Source: Chitinophagaceae bacterium UBA4411
GTDB lineage: Bacteria > Bacteroidota > Bacteroidia > Chitinophagales > Chitinophagaceae
Assembly (NCBI GenBank): GCA_002400415.1
Contig: DGQP01000001.1
Span: forward strand, 1-64,000
Length of the DNA stretch: 64,000 nucleotides
Direction: 5' to 3'
Under the pieces are notes generated by a model. It worked only from the letters and a program-made list of their open reading frames with translations. It did not search any database and had not been told where the DNA came from. This document shows, piece by piece, positions 8,485 through 17,698 of the stretch (the first letter of the stretch is position 1; each line of letters starts with the position of its first letter). The position numbers were made by a program, and so were the translations under genes.

Positions 8485-10017
8485 ATGGATATAAAGAAAA
8501 TCAAGACGCTGGGAGAATTGAAGAAAAGTGGCTACCTGCCGAAAAGTATCAAAGAAGAGATTCGCCAGAATCTGATCTCCAAACTCAAAAAAGGGGACAC
8601 TACCTTCTCCGGCATTGTCGGCTATGAGGACACGGTGATACCTGATGTGGAAAGAGCTCTACTCAGTAAGCACAATATCTTATTCCTCGGATTGCGTGGA
8701 CAGGCCAAAACAAGAATGGCCCGTCAGATGGTGGAGTTACTGGATGAATATATTCCCTGTGTGGCGGGCAGCGATATCAATGATGATCCCATTCAGCCCG
8801 TATCAAAATTCGCAGAAGAGGAAATTGCCACCCATGGCGATGAAACACCTGTACACTGGATTCACCGGAGTGAACGCTATGGCGAAAAACTGGCCACCCC
8901 GGATGTGAGTGTGGCAGACCTGATCGGAGATATTGACCCGATCAAAGCCGCTAATCTCAAATTGAGTTTTGCAGATGAACGGGTATTACATTATGGCATT
9001 ATCCCCAGAAGCAACCGGGGTATTTTTGTGATCAATGAACTGCCCGACCTGCAGGCAAGGATACAGGTGGCCCTGTTCAATATTCTTGAAGAAGGTGATG
9101 TGCAAATAAGAGGTTTTAAATTAAGACTCCCGCTGGATATACTATTTGTCTTCACCGCCAACCCGGAAGACTATACCAATCGTGGTTCTATTGTTACCCC
9201 CCTGAAAGACAGGATCGAAAGCCAGATATTAACGCACTACCCCAAATCGCTGGAGAATGCACTGGAGATCACGGAACAGGAAGCAGAGATCAGTGAAGAA
9301 CAAAAAGACAAAGTCAATGTCAGCGACCTGGTAAAGCGTCTGATAGAACAGGTGGCATTTGAAGCAAGAAGCAGTGAATTTGTAGATAAGAAAAGCGGAG
9401 TGAGTGCCAGGCTGACCATTTCTGCTTTTGAAAATGCAATAAGCGCTGCTGAACGAAGGGCTATCATCAATAATGAAAAACAAACACAGGTCTGGATCGG
9501 TGATCTTGCAGGCATCATACCGTCCATTACCGGTAAAGTGGAATTAGTATACGAAGGTGAACAGGAAGGCCCTTACCAGGTAGCCATGAACCTGGTGGAA
9601 AAAGCGATCCGTTCACAGTTTGTTCAATACTTCCCCAATCCCGATACCTTAAAGAAAAGAAGGAATACCGGCAAGCCATCGCAACAGGAAAAAGAGGATG
9701 AGAATCCTTACAAACCTGTTACCAGCTGGTTTGACAAAGGCAATAGCCTGAATTTGTCATTCAACACCACTGATAAAGACAAGATACTGCAGCTGTATAA
9801 AGTGAATGGATTGCAACCACTGGTAAAAAAATATTTTCCAAAAGCTGACGAAGAGCAAGCCGCTTTGTTAATGGAATTCGTATTACATGGCCTCGCTTCT
9901 TATTCACTCATCAGTAAAAAAATATTTGAGAGCAAGATCGAGTTCAAGGACCTTATAGGAAGCATGATGAACCTTGGCGGAAAAGATTTTGAGGAGGAAT
10001 TTGATGAAGAGGCTTAA
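8485..10017 (+). CDS. MoxR / magnesium-chelatase-like AAA+ ATPase
   Basis: A 510-residue cytoplasmic AAA+ protein. The Walker A motif is GLRGQAKT at 69-76; the Walker B-like strand is GIFVINE near 179-185 (Asn-Glu in place of Asp-Glu, as in many chelatase-type members); the sensor 1 region is VFTANPEDY near 220. Residues about 380-410 form a charged, disordered linker. Together with the VWA protein encoded upstream it should form an ATP-driven remodelling pair; the client protein is unknown. The 144 bases between the lipoprotein gene and this ATG contain no convincing gene. A strong terminator follows the stop codon. Confidence 0.87.
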   Translation: MDIKKIKTLGELKKSGYLPKSIKEEIRQNLISKLKKGDTTFSGIVGYEDTVIPDVERALLSKHNILFLGLRGQAKTRMARQMVELLDEYIPCVAGSDINDDPIQPVSKFAEEEIATHGDETPVHWIHRSERYGEKLATPDVSVADLIGDIDPIKAANLKLSFADERVLHYGIIPRSNRGIFVINELPDLQARIQVALFNILEEGDVQIRGFKLRLPLDILFVFTANPEDYTNRGSIVTPLKDRIESQILTHYPKSLENALEITEQEAEISEEQKDKVNVSDLVKRLIEQVAFEARSSEFVDKKSGVSARLTISAFENAISAAERRAIINNEKQTQVWIGDLAGIIPSITGKVELVYEGEQEGPYQVAMNLVEKAIRSQFVQYFPNPDTLKKRRNTGKPSQQEKEDENPYKPVTSWFDKGNSLNLSFNTTDKDKILQLYKVNGLQPLVKKYFPKADEEQAALLMEFVLHGLASYSLISKKIFESKIEFKDLIGSMMNLGGKDFEEEFDEEA

Positions 10018-10029
10018 TTTAAAAAAGAA

Positions 10030-10055
10030 AGCCCTGCTGAACCAGCAGGGCTTTT
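10030..10055. terminator. Terminator between two convergent genes
   Basis: AGCCCTGCTG-AAC-CAGCAGGGCT followed by TTTAT on the plus strand and preceded by an A-rich run, so it can serve the ATPase gene and the convergent beta-barrel gene. Confidence 0.85.
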
Positions 10056-10084
10056 ATATAAAACTTAATTATATCAGTATACGC

Positions 10085-10597
10085 TCAGAACCGGAAACCA
10101 ATACTGGCGCCTCCCCAGGGAATAAATCCGCCTTCACCAATAAAGGGAGTGAAAGCCACTCTCCATGTTAATCCCTTTTTACCAAATGGTTGCTTCCGGA
10201 AACCCAGCGTAAAAGAACCAAAAACATTATTGGTGGTTCCTTCATCAAAGAAAATATCGCTGGCAGATACGAAGGTGATACCGGCTCCCATTTCAAAATA
10301 CTGTCCCCGGGTTCCCGCCAGATAATTGATCTGCGCCGGTATTGCCACATATCCGTCGCCATCAGCAGAGGCGCCGCCAATACCAATACGCATTCCTAAT
10401 CCGTTTTCCAGTTTTCCAAACCTTCCGTCATAGTTGATAGAATAAATAACACCTGCACCACCTACTTCAAGATATATTTGTGAAGCATTGGCTGTTGTTT
10501 TTCCTTCCCGCTCCATACCCTGTGCCCTGGTATCAGAGCTTACCAGCATAAATAAAGTGATCAGTAAACCTGTGCCTGAGATAAAAATTCTTTTCAT
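10085..10597 (-). CDS. Outer-membrane beta-barrel protein
   Basis: A 170-residue protein with a clear signal peptide (MKRIFISG..., probable cut after TRAQ at about residue 26). The mature part alternates hydrophobic and polar residues with many glycines and aromatic residues (YLEVGGAG, LGMRIGIGG, GSFTLGFR) and ends in GASIGFRF, the C-terminal Phe typical of outer-membrane barrels inserted by BamA. An eight-strand barrel of the OmpA/OmpX size class is likely. No specific function can be assigned. It is a single gene, convergent with the ATPase gene. Confidence 0.75.
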   Translation of the reverse strand: MKRIFISGTGLLITLFMLVSSDTRAQGMEREGKTTANASQIYLEVGGAGVIYSINYDGRFGKLENGLGMRIGIGGASADGDGYVAIPAQINYLAGTRGQYFEMGAGITFVSASDIFFDEGTTNNVFGSFTLGFRKQPFGKKGLTWRVAFTPFIGEGGFIPWGGASIGFRF

Positions 10598-10653
10598 AAA
10601 AATGGTTTTGTTTAGCAGCCAAGATATAGTAAATAGATTCCGGGTACAATCCG

Positions 10654-11655
10654 TCAGTAAATATTAACTTCTTTTTCGAGCTCTATCCCAAACTGATCCT
10701 TCACACTCTGTATAATTTCGTCACTCAACTGGCAAATGTCAGCCCCTTTTGCATTCCCATAATTCACAAGTACCAGGGCCTGCTTTGCATGACAGCCGGC
10801 ATCTCCCCTTCTGAAACCTTTCCAGCCACATTGCTCAATAAGCCATCCGGCCGCAATTTTCATACTGCCATCCGGATTCTGATAACCAACAATTCCCTCA
10901 AAACGTTGCTTCAATTCCAGAAATTTTCTGCCCGTTACGGATGGGTTCTTAAAAAAACTGCCTGCGTTACCAACCAGTTTCGGATCGGGCAGTTTGGAAG
11001 AACGGATATTGATCACAGCATCCGAGACCGCCTTTATATTTAGTTCTTTTACCCCCATTCTTTCCAGTTCCTGCTCAATGGCACCATAACTGGTATGAAA
11101 GATGGGAGTCTTATGTAAACGATAGGTTACTGATACAATGATGAACTGGCCCCTATATTTTCTTTTAAAGACACTTTCCCGGTATCCAAAGTCACAATCT
11201 GACCGGGTGAAATTGACCAGCTTTTTTTCCTGCACATGCCAGGCTTCCAGGCTCTGGAAAACACTTTCCAGTTCCACTCCATAGGCACCGATATTCTGCA
11301 TTGGGGATGCCCCGACATTGCCCGGAATCAGTGATAAATTTTCTATCCCGGCCCAATTCCGGTTAATGCAATACAATACAAAGCGGTGCCAGTTCTCTCC
11401 TGCGCCTGCTTTGACGTAGACATACTCCTCATCCTCATGTAATTCCTGTATTCCGGTTATTTCATTCTTCAGCACCCAACCATCAATGTCGCTGGTAAAA
11501 AGAATATTACTCCCCCCGCCAAGTACAATAGTTCCGGGTTCGATATTGATGGATTCAAGATCATTTAAAGAGGAAAAGGTCGCTAATTGCTTTGCTTTTA
11601 CATCTATCCCAAATGTATTAAAGGGTTTCAGGGAAATATTGTCCAAAACTTTCAT
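10654..11655 (-). CDS. murB: UDP-N-acetylenolpyruvoylglucosamine reductase
   Basis: The FAD-dependent enzyme that reduces UDP-GlcNAc-enolpyruvate to UDP-MurNAc in cytoplasmic peptidoglycan synthesis. At 333 residues it is of the longer E. coli type. GGGSNILF (47-54) and IPGNVGASPMQNIGAYG (about 109-125) bind FAD; NAGSFFKNP (about 233-241) carries the serine that donates the proton; GYRESVFK holds the Tyr and Arg of the type I enzyme; and the C-terminal ELEKEV supplies the conserved Glu. The ATG at 11655 is followed by the usual family N-terminus (LKPFNTFGID). It is a single gene, divergent from the amylase gene. Confidence 0.96.
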   Translation of the reverse strand: MKVLDNISLKPFNTFGIDVKAKQLATFSSLNDLESINIEPGTIVLGGGSNILFTSDIDGWVLKNEITGIQELHEDEEYVYVKAGAGENWHRFVLYCINRNWAGIENLSLIPGNVGASPMQNIGAYGVELESVFQSLEAWHVQEKKLVNFTRSDCDFGYRESVFKRKYRGQFIIVSVTYRLHKTPIFHTSYGAIEQELERMGVKELNIKAVSDAVINIRSSKLPDPKLVGNAGSFFKNPSVTGRKFLELKQRFEGIVGYQNPDGSMKIAAGWLIEQCGWKGFRRGDAGCHAKQALVLVNYGNAKGADICQLSDEIIQSVKDQFGIELEKEVNIY

Positions 11656-11747
11656 ACAGCAAAAGTCCTGATTTTTTCATTCTGAACGAAAGAAGTAATT
11701 TTCCGGATGGCTCTTATTTGCTAACGGTTCAATTTAAAAAGCCCATT

Positions 11748-13121
11748 ATGAAAAAACTGTTTTTCTTCCTGCTGGCTCCTGTCTTTCTTTTTTCCTGCAA
11801 ATCCAAAGAACAAAAACCGGTTGTTACTGATACAGTTCAAACAACTGCACACCCGGAATGGATCATGCAGGGTAATATTTACGAAGTGAATACACGCCAG
11901 TATACACCCGAGGGCACTTTCAATGCCTTTGCCAAACACCTGGACCGCCTGAAAGAAATGGGTGTACAGACACTTTGGTTCATGCCCATCAACCCTATCA
12001 GCAAAGCGGATCGCAAAGGCAGTTTGGGAAGTTACTATGCAGTAGCTGACTATACAGCTATCAATCCTGAATATGGCACGTTAGAAGACTGGACACATTT
12101 GGTAAAAACGATCCATGACAAAGGAATGAAAGTAATGATTGACTGGGTGCCCAATCATACGGGAGCCGATCATCCCTGGCTGCTAAGCCATCCCGGTTTT
12201 TTTGTGAAAGATAGTGCCGGAAAAGCTGCCACCATGTTTGACTGGACAGATACCCGTATCCTTGATTATAAAAACAACGAGATGCAGGATAGCATGATCG
12301 CTGCCATGAAATACTGGGTAAGCAATACGGGTATTGATGGCTACAGGGTGGATGTGGCCTGGAATGTGCCCGGGGAGTTCTGGAAAAAATGTATACCACA
12401 GTTAAAGGAACTGAATAAAGAACTGTTTTTTCTGGCCGAAGGCGATAAACCTTATTTGATGACCAGCGGGTTTGATGCTTATTACCCCTGGGAAATGTTT
12501 CATATGATGGTGAAAGTGGCAGCAGGAGAACGACCAGCTTTTGCATTAGACAGTATTAAACGCCGGGTTGATACACTGTATCCAAAAGAAGCTATCCCGC
12601 TCTACTTTACCAGCAACCATGATGAAAACAGCTGGAATAAATCCGACTATGGAACTTTCCCGGGAGCAGTACATGCGCCGTTTGCTGTATTCACCCAGAC
12701 AATGGCCGGCAGTGTCCCTTTAGTCTATAGCGGGCAGGAAGAACCTTTGCTGCGCCCCTTACAATTTTTTGAAAGAGACCCGGTTGTTTTTGGAAAGTTT
12801 GAAAGAGCAAAATTCTATAAAATATTGCTCAGCCTCCGCACCAGCAATGCAGCACTGGCCGCTGATGCCTCCTTCCGGAAAGTGAAAGCTGGTGATGAAA
12901 AAGCAGTTTATGCCTATGTAAGAGAAAAAGCGGGTAAAAAAATACTGGTAGTCCTGAACCTGTCAAAGAAAGAACAGGCCATTACCATAACCGATAAAGA
13001 CCTGCAGGGTAATCCTTATAATGTGTTTATGGGCACCAATGAACCATTGACAGAGAAAGAATGGAAGATGGAGCCCTGGGGATATGCGATATATGAGTAC
13101 AACCCTGTTGATACGAAATAA
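11748..13121 (+). CDS. Lipoprotein alpha-amylase (GH13 family)
   Basis: A 457-residue GH13 glycosidase anchored as a lipoprotein. The ATG at 11748 is preferred over an in-frame one 30 bases upstream because it starts MKKLFFFLLAPVFLFSC, a lipoprotein signal with the lipidated Cys at residue 17. GH13 conserved regions are present: DWVPNH (about 132), GYRVDVAW with the nucleophile Asp (about 199-204), FFLAEGD with the acid Glu (about 231) and SNHDEN (about 288). The C-terminal beta-sandwich (about 380-457) is typical. It probably hydrolyses alpha-glucans at the cell surface or in the periplasm. No SusC/SusD pair lies nearby, so this is not a classical starch-utilisation locus. Confidence 0.9.
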   Translation: MKKLFFFLLAPVFLFSCKSKEQKPVVTDTVQTTAHPEWIMQGNIYEVNTRQYTPEGTFNAFAKHLDRLKEMGVQTLWFMPINPISKADRKGSLGSYYAVADYTAINPEYGTLEDWTHLVKTIHDKGMKVMIDWVPNHTGADHPWLLSHPGFFVKDSAGKAATMFDWTDTRILDYKNNEMQDSMIAAMKYWVSNTGIDGYRVDVAWNVPGEFWKKCIPQLKELNKELFFLAEGDKPYLMTSGFDAYYPWEMFHMMVKVAAGERPAFALDSIKRRVDTLYPKEAIPLYFTSNHDENSWNKSDYGTFPGAVHAPFAVFTQTMAGSVPLVYSGQEEPLLRPLQFFERDPVVFGKFERAKFYKILLSLRTSNAALAADASFRKVKAGDEKAVYAYVREKAGKKILVVLNLSKKEQAITITDKDLQGNPYNVFMGTNEPLTEKEWKMEPWGYAIYEYNPVDTK

Positions 13122-13155
13122 ACAGCAAAGGCTGAATTCTGATCATAAACCTATA

Positions 13156-13188
13156 TGCTCCTGTTTAGTATTTTACCACACAGGAGCA
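13156..13188. repeat. Perfect 9-bp inverted repeat downstream of the amylase gene
   Basis: TGCTCCTGT (13156-13164) and ACAGGAGCA (13180-13188) are exact reverse complements with a 15-base loop. No T tract follows on either strand, so it is not a standard terminator; it could be an operator or a weak transcript-end hairpin. It sits 20 bases before the next ATG. Confidence 0.5.
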
Positions 13189-13208
13189 AATAGTTAAAAC
13201 AACGCTTC

Positions 13209-13850
13209 ATGACAGCAACAGTAGCCGGAGCAACAGGTTTGATTGGCAGTTATCTTCTGGAAAAGCTGCTGAAAGATGATTATTTCGATATTGTGAGAAT
13301 ACTGATCCGGCGGCCATTGGATATTTCTCAACCAAAGTTGGAAAAGAAACTGGTTGATTTTGAAGATGCCGATTCACTGCTGGTAGCACTGACCGGCACC
13401 GATGTACTCTTTTGTGCCGTGGGCACCACACAAAAAAAAGTAAACGGCGATAAAGTTGCCTACCGGAAAGTAGATTATGATATCCCAGTTAACCTGGCCA
13501 GTTATTGCAAAATAGTTGGGTGTGAAAAATTTATACTGGTATCCTCGGTTGGAGCCAATAGTAAAAGCAATAATTTTTACCTGCACCTGAAAGGCGAAGT
13601 GGAAGATGCTATAAAAACAACCGGGTTACAATCCCTGCATATCATGCAGCCCTCTATGTTACTGGGCGACCGGAAAGAAACAAGAACCGCTGAAAGAACC
13701 GGCCAGGTAATAATGAAAGCTTTTCCCTTTTTATTACCGGCCAAATATAAGCCGGTGCATGGCAGGGATGTGGCGAAGGCGATGCTGAAGGCTGCAAAAT
13801 CTCCGAAGAAAGGTTTTATATCTTATACATTCAAAGATTTCAGATACTGA
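13209..13850 (+). CDS. NAD(P)-binding epimerase-like protein (atypical SDR, TIP30/HTATIP2-like)
   Basis: A 213-residue single-domain Rossmann protein. GATGLIG at 7-13 is the dinucleotide-binding loop, followed by an RRP motif after strand 2 (about 34-36) that suggests NADPH. FILVSSVGAN (about 113-122) and the YLHLKGEVE segment (about 127-135, with Tyr and Lys) correspond to the active-site region of atypical SDRs of the HTATIP2/YbjT type. The members of this family rarely have a known substrate. It is a single gene between an inverted repeat and a hairpin terminator. Confidence 0.82.
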   Translation: MTATVAGATGLIGSYLLEKLLKDDYFDIVRILIRRPLDISQPKLEKKLVDFEDADSLLVALTGTDVLFCAVGTTQKKVNGDKVAYRKVDYDIPVNLASYCKIVGCEKFILVSSVGANSKSNNFYLHLKGEVEDAIKTTGLQSLHIMQPSMLLGDRKETRTAERTGQVIMKAFPFLLPAKYKPVHGRDVAKAMLKAAKSPKKGFISYTFKDFRY

Positions 13851-13867
13851 CCAGCAGGAATAGTCTT

Positions 13868-13902
13868 AAGATACGCTGCCACTGAAACTGGCAGTATCTT
13901 TT
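13868..13902. terminator. Hairpin between convergent genes
   Basis: AAGATAC(GC)TGCC pairs with GGCAGTATCTT across a nine-base loop with a two-base bulge, followed by TTT on the plus strand. It lies between the stop codons of the TIP30-like gene (plus) and the CPBP protease gene (minus), whose stop overlaps its right end. Confidence 0.6.
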
Positions 13903-14596
13903 AAGCCGGCGCTGCGTGTTTAAGCCGCCACAGCAACCAGCCATTGATGCTATAAAAGCAAAGAACCGGAGTAAACTGCATAGCATAGTAGCTAAAATAA
14001 GAAATAGTGACAACCGGAGCCGGCTCCACAGGTACGAACAGTTGCCTGCCAATATTGCTATTCGAGAAGATGACCATGTTCACAATATTCCAGCCGATAT
14101 GTAAAGCTATGGGGACGTACAATGAAAATGTCTTTGCATAGCCGTAAGCATAGATGACTCCTGCAAGGCCTGTTGCCAGGAAAGTAATCAGCATCTGCCA
14201 GCCATCTCCCCATACTTCGAATGAGAACCAGTGATAGATACCAAACGCGATGGAAGAAACTATTACTGCTCTTATTGTTCCAATTTTTTTGATCAGTATA
14301 TAAAACAATACCCCCCTGAATATCAGTTCTTCAAATAAAACCGATTTGATCACAAACCAGGTTCCATCCAGGACTGTTGAAAGACTAAACTCCGGGTTCA
14401 GTTCCCAGCTTTGCAAAGCAATATAATGCCGCAGCAAAAATGTAAGCGATGAACAGGCCACAGCTACAATAAGAAAGAAGGAAAAATTCTTTACCCGCTT
14501 TTTGGAAGGTAGCAACCCAAGTATACGGAGATCCCCTTTCTCGTACCACCAAATAATCAGCCAGGAAATTCCCAGCTGGACAACAATTCCAATCAT
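13901..14596 (-). CDS. CPBP-family intramembrane metalloprotease
   Basis: A 231-residue multi-pass inner-membrane protein of the CAAX protease/bacteriocin-processing family (Abi, Rce1-like). The full active-site set is present: EE-x3-R (Glu89, Glu90, Arg94), F-x3-H (Phe118, His122) and H-x3-N (His166, Asn170), so it should be active. About six to seven membrane helices can be seen. The gene begins 17 bases after the stop of a membrane-anchored HTH regulator and is probably translated from the same transcript. The substrate is unknown; its partner regulator is an obvious candidate, which is inference. Confidence 0.9.
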   Translation of the reverse strand: MIGIVVQLGISWLIIWWYEKGDLRILGLLPSKKRVKNFSFFLIVAVACSSLTFLLRHYIALQSWELNPEFSLSTVLDGTWFVIKSVLFEELIFRGVLFYILIKKIGTIRAVIVSSIAFGIYHWFSFEVWGDGWQMLITFLATGLAGVIYAYGYAKTFSLYVPIALHIGWNIVNMVIFSNSNIGRQLFVPVEPAPVVTISYFSYYAMQFTPVLCFYSINGWLLWRLKHAAPA

Positions 14597-14613
14597 GAAA
14601 GAAATTTATTGGG

Positions 14614-15069
14614 TTATTTTTTCCGCCACAAAAAGAAAAGAATACCTGTAATAAGGAAGAGCACAACAGCGGAAAAGACAAAGAATTCAAAACTTGTTTC
14701 CGGGAAACGGGATGACTGGGCAATAAAGGCAGCCGCTAACACCAGTACAGAAAGGCAAATACCTGCCGATAATATGATCCGCTGGGCATGGTTGATCCTC
14801 GCAGGCGCCTTTGCAGGTATATCTTCGATACCCGTTTCTGTGGTACCCTGCTCCTGCATATTCCTGGCAAAATCCTCATATGAACGGCCTAAGATACCCG
14901 CCAGTGTCTTCAATGTGTAGGTCCTTGGAATGATCTCTCCGTTTTCTATCCGTTGTATGGAACGGATACTGATGTTGGATAATTCAGATAACTCTTTTTG
15001 CGTGTAGCCCTTTTCCATCCGGCCCTCTTTTACCAGGCTTGCTATCATTTCTTTTTGGGTTGATTTCAT
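14614..15069 (-). CDS. Membrane-anchored XRE/Cro-type HTH regulator
   Basis: A 151-residue protein with an N-terminal helix-turn-helix of the XRE type (about 8-62; YTQKELSELSNIS and IQRIENGE are diagnostic), a flexible linker (about 72-95) and two predicted membrane helices (about 98-117 and 128-147) ending in WRKK. The DNA-binding head would face the cytoplasm. It is the first gene of a two-gene unit with a CPBP intramembrane protease. A TAnnTTTG box 20-27 bases upstream supports the ATG at 15069. An alternative in-frame ATG seven codons later exists. Confidence 0.88.
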   Translation of the reverse strand: MKSTQKEMIASLVKEGRMEKGYTQKELSELSNISIRSIQRIENGEIIPRTYTLKTLAGILGRSYEDFARNMQEQGTTETGIEDIPAKAPARINHAQRIILSAGICLSVLVLAAAFIAQSSRFPETSFEFFVFSAVVLFLITGILFFLWRKK

Positions 15070-15088
15070 CGCAAAATTATCTGAACTC

Positions 15089-15096
15089 CAAAGGTA
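15089..15096 (-). promoter_or_regulatory. -7 box of the HTH-CPBP operon
   Basis: TACCTTTG on the minus strand matches TAnnTTTG and would start transcription about 14 bases before the ATG at 15069. A second match, TAATTTTG at 15079-15072, is only two bases from the ATG and is less likely to be used. Confidence 0.45.
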
Positions 15097-15183
15097 TTAA
15101 GAATTTTAGCCCGGCCATTCAGGCGACATAAAGGTGACATTCACCCGGTTTTAACGGCAGGAAGATGCATTTTAAGTTGTGTA

Positions 15184-17691
15184 TCAAATACCATCCACAT
15201 CGGGAATGATAGTGACAGCGGCAAATCTTTTTTCCTGGTGCAGGATGGCAACCTGTTCAAGTATATCGGCTTTGCACTGCAAAATGGTTTTGGTATCCCT
15301 CGGCAGTTTGATCAGCAGTTCCATCAGGTATTGGTTGCGGATGCGGCTGATGACGGGCTCTGCAGGACCGATGATATAGTCCCCGTATTTATTCTTTAAA
15401 GCGTCGGCAAATTGCTGGGCCGCCCGTTCCACCACCTCCCGGAATTTATGCCTGAACGTAAGCTGTATGGTCCTTGAAAAAGGCGGGTATGCAAAATGTT
15501 TTCGTTTATCAATCTCATCTGCGAACATTTTTTTATAGTCATGTAGCTTTATATATTGCAATACAGGATGAAATGGCTGTGTCGTTTGAACGAGCACTTT
15601 CCCGGTCGCCTGTTTCCTGCCCGCACGGCCACTCACCTGTTCCATGAGTTGAAAAGCTCTTTCATTCACCCGGAAATCGGCAAAATGCAATAACCCGTCT
15701 GCATCTAATATCCCGACCAGGTCCACGTTGTCAAAATCCAACCCTTTTACCACCATCTGTGTACCCACCAGTATATCAATTCTCTTCTGTTCAAATTGCT
15801 GGATTAAAATATCATGCGCATTCTTTCCCCGTACTGTATCAATATCCATCCTGGCGACTTTGGCCTCCGGGAATATTTCCTGCAATTGTTCCTCAATTTT
15901 CTCTGTACCAAAATTCCGTTGCACAAATTTGTGGCTGCCGCAGGCCATGCAGGTGTGCACCGGGGGATAAGTAGTACCACAGTAATGACAGAGTAATTTG
16001 TTAGTGATCTTATGATAGGTCAGCGATACATCACAATATTTACACTGCGGAATCCAGCCACAAACACTGCAAACCTGGTAGGGATCATACCCTCTCCTGT
16101 TCTGAAAAAGAATCACCTGCCGGTTTCTCTCCAATACTTCCTGGATAGCCTGCTGCAATTGGGGCGACAGCATCACTTTTGACCGGTCTTTCTGCTCCAC
16201 TTTTTTAGTATCGATGATCTCAATAGGTGGCAATTGAAAGTCACCATAGCGCTGTGACAGCTCCACTAATCCATATTTCCCGTTAACGGCATTATAATAA
16301 CTCTCAATAGAAGGAGTGGCACTGCCCAATACTACTTTTGCTTTGAACAAAGCGGCAAAATAGATCGCAGCATCACGGCCATTGTAGCGGGGAGCAGGTT
16401 CCTGTTGCTTGAAAGAAGTATCATGCTCCTCATCGCAGATGATCAGGCCAAGGTCCTGGTAAGGAAGAAACACAGATGAACGGGCACCCAGGATCACTTT
16501 TAATTCGCCCGTCTTTACTTTATGCCATATCTCCACTCTTTCATTCTGGGAAAATTTGGAATGATAGATGCCAATATAACCTCCAAAATGTTTTTGCAGT
16601 CTCCTGATGACCTGGGAGGTTAAAGCAATCTCCGGCAGCATATATAAGACCTGTTTTCCTTTCTTCACCAGTTCTTCGATCAGTTTAATATATATCTGCG
16701 TTTTACCGCTGGAAGTAACACCATGCAATAAACAAACGGACTTTGTTTTCAGCTGTTCCTGTACCTGTATCAATGCCTGTTGCTGATCGGGCGATAATTC
16801 AAAATCGATTTTTACATCTTTGGGTAAATATTGCAGGCGGTCCACCACCCTTCTTTCTGTCCAGAGTATTTTTTTATCCACCAAACCTTTTAGCTGGGCA
16901 TCAGTAGCTCCTGATTTTTTTAATAAATTAGTTTTTGTTACCTCCCCTTCTGTCCTGGTTAAATGCAGGTAACTGAGCAGGAGTTCCATTTGCTTTTCTG
17001 CCCGTTGCAATTTTTTATCCTCGTTCAGTAATTTCTCCAGTTCTTCTTCATTGTCGTATTGAGGGTTCAGCAACACATAAGTTTCTTTCTTAGCTGTATA
17101 TGTCTGTTTCAGCGCTTCCCATACAAAACACACTTTCTTATGGATCAGCGAATTGATAACGGGGTACACATGAGATGAATCCAGCAGTTGCTGCACTTCC
17201 GTTAGTTTAAGTTCTTTTTTTATCAATAAGGCTTCGCCAACCAGGTATTCGTCATGTTCAAGTGCTGAAAAATCATCCCCGTATTCTTCATTATAGACAA
17301 GAACCGTTTCACTTGATAGTTTGAAATGAGCAGGTAAAGCAGCCGCCATCACTTCTCCTTCGCTGCACATATAATAACCGGCGATCCATTCCCAAAGTTT
17401 CAGTTGTTCTTCGTAAACCACCGGATCCGCATCCAGTACATTCAGTATATCTTTTGTTTCAAAGAAATCGGGTTTATCGTAATGCAGCCGTTTAATGATA
17501 CCGGCATACCGTTTATTCTTTCCGAGGTTCACTTCCACCCGGCAGCCAACTCTTGCTGTTTCCCGTAGGGATGCAGGAACAGACCATGTGTAATTTTTAG
17601 GTAATGCTAACGGGATAATGATCTCAGCGAAGAGCATCGCTGCTCCGGGAGAGCCAGCCCTGTTTTCATTATTGAAATTTTCTTCCGGCAT
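15184..17691 (-). CDS. priA: Primosomal protein N' (replication restart helicase PriA)
   Basis: An 835-residue PriA, the 3'-to-5' helicase that restarts stalled replication forks. The N-terminal 3'-DNA-binding domain is about 19-125; the helicase core has Walker A VTSSGKTQ (about 325-332) and the DEEH box (about 420-423). The insertion with eight cysteines in four CxxC pairs (CSVC, CKYC, CHYC, CMAC, about 547-590) binds two zinc ions. The C-terminal domain is complete. The start is uncertain: homologues begin near MLFAEIIIPL (ATG at 17637), and the putative promoter box ends only seven bases before the ATG at 17691, so the first 18 residues may not be made. Confidence 0.95.
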   Translation of the reverse strand: MPEENFNNENRAGSPGAAMLFAEIIIPLALPKNYTWSVPASLRETARVGCRVEVNLGKNKRYAGIIKRLHYDKPDFFETKDILNVLDADPVVYEEQLKLWEWIAGYYMCSEGEVMAAALPAHFKLSSETVLVYNEEYGDDFSALEHDEYLVGEALLIKKELKLTEVQQLLDSSHVYPVINSLIHKKVCFVWEALKQTYTAKKETYVLLNPQYDNEEELEKLLNEDKKLQRAEKQMELLLSYLHLTRTEGEVTKTNLLKKSGATDAQLKGLVDKKILWTERRVVDRLQYLPKDVKIDFELSPDQQQALIQVQEQLKTKSVCLLHGVTSSGKTQIYIKLIEELVKKGKQVLYMLPEIALTSQVIRRLQKHFGGYIGIYHSKFSQNERVEIWHKVKTGELKVILGARSSVFLPYQDLGLIICDEEHDTSFKQQEPAPRYNGRDAAIYFAALFKAKVVLGSATPSIESYYNAVNGKYGLVELSQRYGDFQLPPIEIIDTKKVEQKDRSKVMLSPQLQQAIQEVLERNRQVILFQNRRGYDPYQVCSVCGWIPQCKYCDVSLTYHKITNKLLCHYCGTTYPPVHTCMACGSHKFVQRNFGTEKIEEQLQEIFPEAKVARMDIDTVRGKNAHDILIQQFEQKRIDILVGTQMVVKGLDFDNVDLVGILDADGLLHFADFRVNERAFQLMEQVSGRAGRKQATGKVLVQTTQPFHPVLQYIKLHDYKKMFADEIDKRKHFAYPPFSRTIQLTFRHKFREVVERAAQQFADALKNKYGDYIIGPAEPVISRIRNQYLMELLIKLPRDTKTILQCKADILEQVAILHQEKRFAAVTIIPDVDGI

Positions 17692-17698
17692 TGAAACG

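Noticed and set aside
15072..15079. TAATTTTG as the promoter of the HTH gene
   Set aside because: It is two bases from the ATG; the TACCTTTG box 17 bases further upstream gives a more sensible leader.
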